46,416 nt of DNA, taken from the NCBI GenBank assembly GCA_020621965.1, contig JAHRYV010000025.1, positions 1 to 46,416 of the forward strand, in the 5' to 3' direction. Shown one piece after another: positions 7,021 to 14,031 of the stretch. Each line of letters starts with the position of its first letter. Position 1 is the first letter of the stretch. The notes below the pieces were generated by a model that saw only the letters and a list, made by a program, of their open reading frames with translations, made no database searches and was not told the origin of the DNA. The position numbers and the translations under genes were made by a program. Source of the DNA: Curvibacter sp. Its GTDB lineage: Bacteria; Pseudomonadota; Gammaproteobacteria; Burkholderiales; Burkholderiaceae_C.

Positions 7021-8271
7021 GTGGATATTTCCGAGCTTGCCGTCTGGTCCGTGATGCTGGGAGGGCTGCTGACCCTGGCAGCGCTCGCCCTGGTCGTGGT
7101 GCTGGTCTTTCGCAGCGTCAACGCCCTGCGCTTCCTGCTGTTCGTGGTGCTGACCGGCGCCAGCAGCCTGATGCGCACCGGTCTGGTGGAAACCCTGTTT
7201 CCCGCGCTGCCGCCGGGGCTGCTGGGCCTGCTCAAGGTCTGCGCCGGCCCCCTGAGTGCGGCTCTGGCCGTCCACTACATGGCAATCTGGCTCGGCGGCG
7301 CGCAGGTGGACCCGGTCATCCACCGCGTGGCGGCCTGGGGCATGGGTGCCCTGCTGCTGGCCGCGCTGGTGCTGGGGGTGCTGGTGTTTCAGGTGCCGGA
7401 GCGCGAGTTCTACCGCCTGCTGCGGGCCTCCGCCGTCATCACCGGCGTGGCGGCGCTGGGCGGCCTGGCGGCGACGATCCGCGCCGCGGCCATGGGCGAT
7501 CCGCTGGCCCGCTGGGCGGCGCTGGCCGTCGGCTGCCTCGGCGTGGCCCTGTTCGGGTTCTACGTGCGCAGCATGAACGTACCGGGTTTCGGCGTGGGCA
7601 CGTGGGTCGTGACGACGATGTGCGTCATGGGCTATTTCCTGGTGGGCTCGGGCATCGCCGTCACCCGGCTGCGCGAGGCCCGGCAGCTCGATCACCTGGC
7701 CAGCATCCAGTCCGGGACCGATGCGGCCACCGGCCTGCCGACCTGCGCGGCGCTGCTGTCCGAGGTGGAGCACGCTTTCTGGCGCACGGCCCGCGCCAAC
7801 GGCATCTGCGTCGTGGTCTGCCTGCATGTGGGCAATCTGTACGCGCCGGGGAAGTCGGCCGGGCCGTGCGTGGAGGAGCAGATCCTCACGGCCATGGCGG
7901 CGCGCATACGCCGGGCGGCGGGTTTTCGCTGCGTGGTGGGCCTCTATCACCCGCAGTGCTTCGTGGTGGTGATCTCGGCGCACAAGCGCCGCCAGTACGT
8001 CGGCATGACGGTCTCGCGCCTGCGTCTGCTGGCAGCGCAGGCGCTCACGGTGGTCGGCCAGGACGGCAAGGAGTACGTCTTCCGGCCCGAGCTGGGGTTG
8101 GGCGTGGTCACGCCCCCCGATATCAGCCGGGCCAGCCCCATGGAGGTCATCAACCAGGCCGAGCGCGAGGCGGTGGAGTCCGCCGGCACGCGGCCGACCG
8201 ATCCGCAGGACGCTACGGACACGGTCCCCTGCGACCTCTTCGGCGACACCGAAGCCGCCGCGCTGGCGTAG
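7021..8271 (+). CDS. 7TM protein with degenerate GGDEF domain, paralog 1 of 3
   Basis: 416 residues. About seven hydrophobic helices fill residues 7-212. A cytoplasmic domain begins with DAATGLPT (234-241), which corresponds to the D-x-LTGLxNR entry of GGDEF domains. The metal-binding Asp region is replaced by CLHVGNL, and the GGDEF loop by GLYHP (307-311). Diguanylate cyclase activity is therefore not expected; sensing, scaffolding or nucleotide binding is possible. It aligns without gaps over the first 320 residues with the proteins at 9952 and 11272, including the invariant SEVEH.FWRT and RRAAGFRC.VGLYHP blocks. The GTG start follows a -10-like element directly. The C-terminal tail after about 390 is poorly conserved. 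Confidence 0.82.
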   Translation: MDISELAVWSVMLGGLLTLAALALVVVLVFRSVNALRFLLFVVLTGASSLMRTGLVETLFPALPPGLLGLLKVCAGPLSAALAVHYMAIWLGGAQVDPVIHRVAAWGMGALLLAALVLGVLVFQVPEREFYRLLRASAVITGVAALGGLAATIRAAAMGDPLARWAALAVGCLGVALFGFYVRSMNVPGFGVGTWVVTTMCVMGYFLVGSGIAVTRLREARQLDHLASIQSGTDAATGLPTCAALLSEVEHAFWRTARANGICVVVCLHVGNLYAPGKSAGPCVEEQILTAMAARIRRAAGFRCVVGLYHPQCFVVVISAHKRRQYVGMTVSRLRLLAAQALTVVGQDGKEYVFRPELGLGVVTPPDISRASPMEVINQAEREAVESAGTRPTDPQDATDTVPCDLFGDTEAAALA

Positions 8272-8313
8272 CGGGCGCGCAGGGCGGCGCCGGCAGACCG
8301 GGGCCCGGACGGG

Positions 8314-8319
8314 GATAAT
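8314..8319 (+). promoter_or_regulatory. -10-like GATAAT upstream of the YeeE/YedE pair
   Basis: GATAAT lies 11 bases before ATG 8331. There is no Shine-Dalgarno sequence, so the mRNA leader would be only a few bases long. Confidence 0.45.
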
Positions 8320-8330
8320 CCCGTCCCATC

Positions 8331-8801
8331 ATGAATCTTCTTAGTCTCTTTCCCCTGGGCTGGCAGCACTATCTGCTGGGCGGCCTGCTGATCGGGCTGG
8401 GCACGGCCCTGCTGTTCGTCTTCACCGGCCGCATCGGCGGCATGAGCACGGTGTTCTCCAGCACTTGGTCTTACTGGGTGCGCGGGCCCTTCTTCCAGCA
8501 GCCGCGTTTCACCGGCTCACGCAGCTGGCGCCTGGTGTATGCGGCCGGGCTGATCGTGGGGGCAGCGATCTGGTGGCTGGGTTACACCGACGGCACGCCG
8601 CTGGCTACGCGGGTGCCGGCCTGGCAGTTGCTGGTCGGCGGTTTCCTGGTGGGCTACGGCGCGCGGCTGGGCAACGGCTGCACCTCGGGCCACGGCATCT
8701 GCGGACTGGGCTCGCTGCAATGGCCTTCACTGATGGCGGTGCTGACCTTCATGGCCACGGCCATCATCACGGCCAATCTGGCGGCAAGGTGGCTGGCATG
8801 A
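8331..8801 (+). CDS. YeeE/YedE family sulfur transporter, N-terminal half protein
   Basis: 156-residue membrane protein with about four helices. It carries the family signature GARLGNGCTSGHGICGLG (110-127) with Cys117 and Cys124, the cysteines that in YeeE-type carriers handle thiosulfate. In this two-gene arrangement each gene encodes one half of the channel, so it should pair with the next product. The stop overlaps the next start (ATGA at 8798-8801), which indicates translational coupling. Substrate identity (thiosulfate or a related sulfur anion) is inferred from the family. Confidence 0.88.
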   Translation: MNLLSLFPLGWQHYLLGGLLIGLGTALLFVFTGRIGGMSTVFSSTWSYWVRGPFFQQPRFTGSRSWRLVYAAGLIVGAAIWWLGYTDGTPLATRVPAWQLLVGGFLVGYGARLGNGCTSGHGICGLGSLQWPSLMAVLTFMATAIITANLAARWLA

Positions 8802-9223
8802 ACGACCGCAAGATGGCCCTGCCGCGCGCGCTGGTCACGCTGGCCGCGGGCATGTTGTTCGGCTTCGGCCTCGCGTACTCCACCATGGTGCAGCCCGAGA
8901 CGGTGCTGAGCTTTCTGCGCCTCTCCGATTTGGGCCTGATGCTGGTGCTGGGCGGCGCGGTGGCGGTGGTGCTGGTGGCCTACAAGCTGGTGCCGCGCAT
9001 CCTGAACCGCCCGCTGCTGGGCGATATCTTCCACAGCCACCCCAGCAACTGGGACCGCGACACCGCCGTGGGCGCGGCGCTGTTCGGCGTGGGTTGGGGC
9101 CTGTGCGGCGTCTGCCCGGGCCCGGCCATCGCCGGCCTGGGTACGGGCAACCTGGACCTGCTGTGGGCCCTGGCCGGCATTGCGGCGGGTGCGCTGGTGC
9201 AGGGGCTGCGCGCCGGCAAATAG
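8798..9223 (+). CDS. YeeE/YedE family sulfur transporter, C-terminal half protein
   Basis: 141-residue membrane protein with about four helices. GVGWGLCGVCPGPAI (97-111) is the second conserved block of the YeeE/YedE family, with Cys103 and Cys106. The start is ATG 8798 inside the ATGA overlap with the previous gene. Upstream in-frame codons read through the first gene in another frame and carry no family sequence. Together the two proteins equal one full YeeE/YedE transporter in the inner membrane. Confidence 0.88.
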   Translation: MNDRKMALPRALVTLAAGMLFGFGLAYSTMVQPETVLSFLRLSDLGLMLVLGGAVAVVLVAYKLVPRILNRPLLGDIFHSHPSNWDRDTAVGAALFGVGWGLCGVCPGPAIAGLGTGNLDLLWALAGIAAGALVQGLRAGK

Positions 9224-9240
9224 GACACGCGGGCCGGGCC

Positions 9241-9858
9241 ATGGACAGCGAACTCGCCTTCAGTGCCCCGGCCGAGCGCAACCGGCAACCCATCCTGACG
9301 GTGCTGCGCACGCTGCTGCCGGCGCAGGGCCAGGCGCTGGAAATCGCCAGCGGCACCGGCCAGCACGTGACCTGGTTCGCCGCGCATCTGCCGCAGTGGA
9401 CCTGGCAGCCGAGTGACGTCTCGGCCGAGCTGTTCCCCACCATCGTGGCGCGCATCGCGCAAGCCGGGCTGGGCAATGTGCAGCCCCCGCGACTGCTCGA
9501 TGTGATGCAGGCGCACTGGCTGGGTGATGCCGGCGCGGCGCTGCGCTTCGAGCTGATCTACTGCGCCAACATGCTGCACATCGCGCCCTGGGCCTGCTGC
9601 GCCGGGCTGATGCACGGGGCCGCGCGCCACCTGGCACCGGACGGCCGGCTGGTGACCTACGGGCCTTATCTGGAAGACGATGTGGCCACCTCCGAGGGCA
9701 ACAAGAAGTTCGATGCGAGCCTGCGCGCGGCCAACCCGGCCTGGGGCATCCGCCGGCGTGAGGCGGTGCAGGAGCAGGCCCAAGGTGCGGGCCTGCGGCT
9801 GGCCGCGCGCTACGCCATGCCCGCCAACAATCTGTTGCTGGTGTGGTCTCGGGCCTGA
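9241..9858 (+). CDS. DUF938 family SAM-dependent methyltransferase
   Basis: 205-residue soluble protein related to the METTL26/DUF938 family. It begins with the family hallmark FSAPAERNRQPIL. Motif I is LEIASGTGQHV (33-43), followed by a WQPSDVS acidic segment for the SAM ribose, YCANMLHI after strand 4, and LVTYGPY. The C-terminal NPAWGIRR and PANNLLLVW blocks are also typical. The substrate of this family is not established. It starts 17 bases after the transporter pair and is probably co-transcribed with it. ATG 9241 is chosen because the conserved region begins there. Confidence 0.9.
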   Translation: MDSELAFSAPAERNRQPILTVLRTLLPAQGQALEIASGTGQHVTWFAAHLPQWTWQPSDVSAELFPTIVARIAQAGLGNVQPPRLLDVMQAHWLGDAGAALRFELIYCANMLHIAPWACCAGLMHGAARHLAPDGRLVTYGPYLEDDVATSEGNKKFDASLRAANPAWGIRRREAVQEQAQGAGLRLAARYAMPANNLLLVWSRA

Positions 9859-9935
9859 CCCAGGATCCGGACACTGACCGTTGTAGCCGGCCCACTGATT
9901 GAGGCGGCAGGCTGGTGTGCGAGCGGCGCGGCACA

Positions 9936-9941
9936 GATAAT
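9936..9941 (+). promoter_or_regulatory. -10-like GATAAT upstream of paralog 2
   Basis: GATAAT lies 10 bases before ATG 9952, with no Shine-Dalgarno sequence; a leaderless or very short-leader mRNA is expected. Confidence 0.45.
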
Positions 9942-9951
9942 CGACGCCCAT

Positions 9952-11187
9952 ATGAATGTGACGGAAAACACCGTCTGGGCCGTGATGGCCGGCGGCCTGC
10001 TCTCGCTGGTGCTGCTGACGGCCATCGATGCGGTGGTCACGCGCAGCATGGCGGCGATGCGCAGCCTGCTGCTGATCACCGCGATCAGCGGGGTGTGCGT
10101 GCTGCTGTCGGGCCTGCCCGAAACCCTCTTCCCCGAGCTGCCCCCGCGCCTGGGCGTGGTGCTCAAGGCCGGGCTGGGCCCGCTGGCCGGCGCCCTGGGG
10201 CTGCGCCTGCTGGGCATCTGGATCGGCGGTTACCGTGAAGACCCCATCGTCTACCGCATCACGATCTCGGGCTGCATGTCCATCGCCGCGGCCGGGGTGG
10301 CCCTGATGGTGCTGGCCGCGCTGGCGCAACCGGAGCAGTACCCGCATCTGCTGGTGCTGACGGCGGCCCTGACCGCGATTCCCGCGCTGCTGTGCCTGCT
10401 GGTGGCGCTGCGCGCCGCCTTCCTGGGTGATGCGCTGGCGCGCTGGCTGGTGCTGGCCAGCCTGTTCCTGCTGGCCATGGTGTCGGGCCTGTACCTGCGG
10501 GCCCTGGACGTGGCGGGGTTCGGCCTGGGCATGTGGATCTTCACGGCGGCCAGCGCGGTGGTGTTCGTGCTGATCGTGATGGTGCTGATCGTCCAGCGCA
10601 ACCGCACCAACCGCGATCTGGCGCGCCTGGCGCGGCTGGAATCGGGCAACGACCCGGCCACCGGTCTGCCCACGGGCGCGCGGCTGGTGTCCGAGGTGGA
10701 GCACACCTTCTGGCGCACCGGCCGCATGCACGGCCGCTGCGTGGTGGTCGGCCTGTACCTGAGCAATCTGTACGAGCTGACCGATCCCATGGGCCGCTCG
10801 ATCGACAGCCAGATCCTCTCGGCCACGGCGGCCCGCGTGCGCCGCGCGGCGGGTTTCCGCTGCGCGGTGGGTCTGTACCATCCGCGCTGTTTCATCGTCG
10901 CCTTCTCCGTCGAGCGCGGGCGGGTGATGGACCCCGGAGCGCTGGCCCTGCGCTTTCGCAGCATGGTCAGCCAGCCGCTGCAGGTGGTCACGAGCGACAA
11001 CCAGCAGCAGACCTTCGTGCCCCAGATAGGGCTGGCGGTGCTCACGGTGCTGCCGCACCAGGTGCCAGTGCAGGACGCGATCGACGAGGCGGAGCACCAT
11101 GCCATGGACGACATCCGCCATCCCGTCCCGCGGATCGCCGACGACCTGCACACGACGCTGCCGGCCCACCGCGGACTGGCGGGCTGA
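9952..11187 (+). CDS. 7TM protein with degenerate GGDEF domain, paralog 2 of 3
   Basis: 411 residues, about seven hydrophobic helices in residues 8-213, then a short linker (QRNRTNRDLARLARLE) and a GGDEF-like domain. DPATGLPT occupies 234-241 and GLYHP 307-311, exactly the same positions as in the proteins at 7021 and 11272. The GGDEF loop and the metal-binding aspartates are absent, so it is unlikely to make c-di-GMP. Conserved features shared by the three include ETLFPELPP-like (57-65), LKAGLGPLAG (71-80), GDALARW (159-165) and the cytosolic EVEHTFWRTGR. The three genes are interleaved with unrelated genes, so the set arose by local duplication followed by insertions. Function unknown; a membrane signal receptor is plausible. 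Confidence 0.82.
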   Translation: MNVTENTVWAVMAGGLLSLVLLTAIDAVVTRSMAAMRSLLLITAISGVCVLLSGLPETLFPELPPRLGVVLKAGLGPLAGALGLRLLGIWIGGYREDPIVYRITISGCMSIAAAGVALMVLAALAQPEQYPHLLVLTAALTAIPALLCLLVALRAAFLGDALARWLVLASLFLLAMVSGLYLRALDVAGFGLGMWIFTAASAVVFVLIVMVLIVQRNRTNRDLARLARLESGNDPATGLPTGARLVSEVEHTFWRTGRMHGRCVVVGLYLSNLYELTDPMGRSIDSQILSATAARVRRAAGFRCAVGLYHPRCFIVAFSVERGRVMDPGALALRFRSMVSQPLQVVTSDNQQQTFVPQIGLAVLTVLPHQVPVQDAIDEAEHHAMDDIRHPVPRIADDLHTTLPAHRGLAG

Positions 11188-11258
11188 CGGATTTCACGGC
11201 GGCGCGGTTTATTTCCCGCCGAACCACCGGTCCGCGACGGCCCCCCCGCCCCGCAACG

Positions 11259-11264
11259 TAATAT
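11259..11264 (+). promoter_or_regulatory. -10-like TAATAT upstream of paralog 3
   Basis: TAATAT lies 7 bases before ATG 11272 with no Shine-Dalgarno sequence, so transcription would begin at the start codon. Confidence 0.4.
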
Positions 11265-11271
11265 CCCCGCC

Positions 11272-12483
11272 ATGGGAATCTCCGAAATTGCCGTCTGGTC
11301 GGCCATGGTGGGCGGCCTGCTGACCATGGTGGCGCTGTCGGCGTCCGACGTCGCGATCAGCCGCAATATCGCGTCCGTGCGCGCGCTGCTGTTTGTCGTG
11401 CTCACCGGTGCGAGCTGCGTGTTGATGACGGGCCTGCCCGAGGTCTTCTTCCCCGGTCTGCCGCCGCGCCTGCTGCTGGTGCTCAAGGCCGGCCTGGGCC
11501 CGCTGGCCGGTGCCATCGCCCTGGCCTACCTGGGCATCTGGCTGGGCGGCATGCGCGAAGACGTGGTGGTGTATCGCCTGACGGCCTGGGGCGGCGGCGC
11601 GCTGTTCGTCGGCGCCGCGGGCCTGACGCTGTGGGCCATCCTGGTGGCGCCCGACGATTTCCGCCAGTTGCTGCTGGTCACGGGCGTGGTCAACATGACG
11701 GCGGTGGTGCTGGGCATCATCGCCACGGCGCGCGCCACCTCCCTGGGCGACCCGCTGGCGCGCTGGATGGTGATGGCCTGTGTGCTGCTGGCGGCGATGG
11801 TGGGAGGCCACTACCTGCACGGCCTGGGCGTGCCGGGTCCGGGCCTGGGCACCTGGATCCTGACGGCCGTCTTCACCGTGGCCTACTTCCTGCTGGTCTC
11901 CATCCTGGTGATCGAGCGCAACCGGCAGAACCGCCGGCTCACGCGCCTGTCGCGTCTGCAGATCGGCAGCGACCCGGCCACCGGCCTGCCCACCGGCTCG
12001 ACGCTGATCAGCGAAGTGGAACACGCCTTCTGGCGCACGGCGCGCATGAACGGCGAGTGCAGCGTGGTCTGCCTGCACCTGCGCAATCTGTACGAGCTGG
12101 GCCAGGCGGCCGGCCGCGGCGTGGAGCACCAGATCCAGGTGGCCATGGCCGCGCGCATCCGCCGCGCGGCCGGGTTCCGCTGCATCGTCGGCCTGTACCA
12201 CCCGCGCTGCTTCGTGGTGCTGATCTCGGCCGACAAGCAGGCCAGCCACCTGGACAGCACGGTCAAGCGCCTGCGCCAGTTGGTGGCCCAGCCCTTGTCG
12301 GTGGTGGGCGCCAACCATGCGCGCCACGACTTCATGCCGCAACTGGGGGTGGGGGTCGTGACCTTCGACCCCGCCCACGCCAAGCCGCTGGAGGTCATCA
12401 ACGAGGCCGAGCGCAGAGCCCTGGGCGGCGGCGCCATCCTGCCCGCGCCGCTGACGCAGGATGCGATCGAGACCCGCTGGTAA
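11272..12483 (+). CDS. 7TM protein with degenerate GGDEF domain, paralog 3 of 3
   Basis: 403 residues, the closest of the set to paralog 2 in the membrane region (LPPRLLLVLKAGLGPLAG). About seven helices are followed by ERNRQNRRLTRLSRLQ and then the degenerate GGDEF domain with DPATGLPT (234-241), SEVEHAFWRTAR and RRAAGFRCIVGLYHPRCFVV. As in its paralogs, the position of GGDEF holds LYHPR. A helix near 375-390 (KPLEVINEAERRAL) is shared with paralog 1 (PMEVINQAEREAV). It is followed after 33 bases by the OsmC gene on the same strand. Confidence 0.82.
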   Translation: MGISEIAVWSAMVGGLLTMVALSASDVAISRNIASVRALLFVVLTGASCVLMTGLPEVFFPGLPPRLLLVLKAGLGPLAGAIALAYLGIWLGGMREDVVVYRLTAWGGGALFVGAAGLTLWAILVAPDDFRQLLLVTGVVNMTAVVLGIIATARATSLGDPLARWMVMACVLLAAMVGGHYLHGLGVPGPGLGTWILTAVFTVAYFLLVSILVIERNRQNRRLTRLSRLQIGSDPATGLPTGSTLISEVEHAFWRTARMNGECSVVCLHLRNLYELGQAAGRGVEHQIQVAMAARIRRAAGFRCIVGLYHPRCFVVLISADKQASHLDSTVKRLRQLVAQPLSVVGANHARHDFMPQLGVGVVTFDPAHAKPLEVINEAERRALGGGAILPAPLTQDAIETRW

Positions 12484-12516
12484 CCTCGCGCAACGCTCCC
12501 TCCACGAAAGGCCCCC

Positions 12517-12936
12517 ATGACCGCGACCACACCCCAGATGACTTTCCAGGTGCAGACGCGGCGCGTGGATGCGCATGGCAGCCTGGCGCGCTGCAAGGAG
12601 GCCGAGATTGCGCTGGATACCGATCTGGCCGGCAACCCGGCCGCCTTCAATCCGGCCGAGCTGCTGCTGGCCGCGCTGTCGGCCTGCATGGTCAAGGGCA
12701 TCGAACGCGTGACGCCCATCCTCAAGTTCCAGCTGCGCGGCGTGGAAGTCCGGGTGGACGGGGTGCGCCAGGACGTGCCGCCCAAGATGGCGTCGATCCG
12801 CTACGAGATCATCGTGGACACGGACGAGTCGGACCAGCGCCTGGCCCTGCTGCACGAGAACGTGAAGAAGTACGGCACGGTGTTCAACACCGTGGCGCCG
12901 GGCACCGACCTGAGCGGCACGCTGCGGCGACGCTGA
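12517..12936 (+). CDS. OsmC family protein
   Basis: 139 residues. The N-terminal beta sheet is followed by the FNPAELLLAALSACMVKGIE helix (44-63), which holds Cys57 at the usual peroxidatic cysteine site of OsmC/Ohr proteins. The second catalytic cysteine normally found near the C-terminus is replaced in the YGTVFNTVAPGTDLSG segment, so classical thiol-peroxidase chemistry is doubtful. Many single-cysteine OsmC paralogs of unknown function exist. AAAGG upstream of ATG 12517 is a fair ribosome binding site. It converges on the DUF3014 gene, with a short GC hairpin between them. Confidence 0.88.
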   Translation: MTATTPQMTFQVQTRRVDAHGSLARCKEAEIALDTDLAGNPAAFNPAELLLAALSACMVKGIERVTPILKFQLRGVEVRVDGVRQDVPPKMASIRYEIIVDTDESDQRLALLHENVKKYGTVFNTVAPGTDLSGTLRRR

Positions 12937-12940
12937 GCCG

Positions 12941-12953
12941 GCCCCTGCGGGGC
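12941..12953. terminator. Short GC hairpin between convergent genes
   Basis: GCCCC-TGC-GGGGC lies between the OsmC stop (12936) and the DUF3014 stop (12956). There is no T-tract on either strand, so it is at most a weak bidirectional terminator. Confidence 0.3.
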
Positions 12954-12955
12954 GC

Positions 12956-13843
12956 TTACTTGGCGGCTGCCGGCGACAGCGCGGCCTTGGTCAGCAGCCT
13001 GCGGATTTCCAGCAGCTTGGCGCGCAGGCGCCGGTGGTTCACCGGGCCGGTGCGCAGCAGCATCTTCTGGCCGGCGGCCAGGTGCTGCAGCTTCTCGTCG
13101 GCGAACTCGTAGCGCACCCAGGGCCGCTCCGAGGGGATGGGCCCCTTGACGTCCACCAGGCTCACCTCCAGCGGGCTTTCGTGCACCGGCGTGGACAGCA
13201 GCAGGTCGATGACCGCGATCAGCCGGTCATTGAAGTAGCCCTTGGGGTAGCCCAGCTCCTCGTAGGCCTGCTGGAACAGCGGGTAGAGGCTGACGTAGAG
13301 CTGCACGCCCTGGCGCGCATCCACCACTTCGATGAACTGCACCAGCGCGTTGTAGCGCTGCGCGTTGTCCGGGCTGATGACTTCGGTCTCGCCGCGCACC
13401 AGGGTGGTGAAGCGCCCGGGCGCGATGTTCACCGGCCACATGGACGGCGCGGCATGGTCGTGCCCCAGGTTGTCCACGGTGGCCACCACGCGCCGCACGA
13501 AGCTGTCGGTCAGCAGGAACTGCTGCACCTTCTTGCGCCCCAGCCAGTTGTCGAGCTCGGCCTTGAGGCGAGGGTCGGACGCGCCCAGCGCGGGCAGCGG
13601 CTTGTGCTCCCTGGGCGGCGGTGTCTCGATGGCCTGTACCGGGTGCTGGATGACGGGCTGCACCGGGGCGGGAGGTGCGGGCGGCGGCTCGGGGGCGACG
13701 ACGACGGGCGCCACCGGTCGGCTGACCGGCGCCGGTGCAGGCATGGGAGCCGGCGCCTGCGGCTCCTGCCCGAAGTACCAGGCCGCGCCACCGGCGAGCA
13801 CCACGAGGGCGAAAAGTCCCAAGGCGAGTCTGGATTTGTTCAT
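12956..13843 (-). CDS. DUF3014 family membrane-anchored protein
   Basis: 295 residues. One N-terminal transmembrane helix (about 5-24, LALGLFALVVLAGGAAWYF) is followed by a proline-rich periplasmic linker (27-80) and a globular domain from about 85 on. That domain has the DUF3014 pattern: LDNWLGRKKVQQFLLTDSFV, RRVVATVDNLG, RYNALVQFIE and the YVSLYPLFQQAYEELGYP block. The start at 13843 is chosen for the positively charged MNKSR before the helix; an ATG 27 bases upstream is possible. The family has no assigned function. Type II membrane topology is inferred. Confidence 0.88.
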   Translation of the reverse strand: MNKSRLALGLFALVVLAGGAAWYFGQEPQAPAPMPAPAPVSRPVAPVVVAPEPPPAPPAPVQPVIQHPVQAIETPPPREHKPLPALGASDPRLKAELDNWLGRKKVQQFLLTDSFVRRVVATVDNLGHDHAAPSMWPVNIAPGRFTTLVRGETEVISPDNAQRYNALVQFIEVVDARQGVQLYVSLYPLFQQAYEELGYPKGYFNDRLIAVIDLLLSTPVHESPLEVSLVDVKGPIPSERPWVRYEFADEKLQHLAAGQKMLLRTGPVNHRRLRAKLLEIRRLLTKAALSPAAAK

Positions 13844-13979
13844 GTTCACGCCACCCTGCGGGGTTGTCAAGCTGCCATGCTAGCACTTTGGGAGCGGCAT
13901 TCCAAGCACCGGCGAACCCGGCCAGAACGGCCAAATACCTGCCCGGCCGCAGCCGGGCGGGACGGCCACAAATTGAAGT

Positions 13980-14017
13980 GATAATCCCGCAAAGCAATAA
14001 TTTGCGTCCAACGCAAA
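13980..14017 (+). promoter_or_regulatory. -10-like element and palindrome ahead of the lipoprotein gene
   Basis: GATAAT at 13980-13985 is a candidate -10. The palindrome TTTGCGT-CCA-ACGCAAA (14001-14017) follows and ends just before the GGGAG ribosome binding site, so it would lie in the 5' leader. It could be an operator or a leader hairpin. Confidence 0.45.
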
Positions 14018-14031
14018 CGGGAGTAAAAAAA

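Noticed and set aside
8980..11169. A 729-codon minus-strand frame
   Set aside because: Antisense to the sulfur transporter, methyltransferase and 7TM genes; low-complexity RQHQ-rich translation without domains.
7021..12483. Active diguanylate cyclases
   Set aside because: The GGDEF loop and metal-binding aspartates are replaced in all three paralogs.
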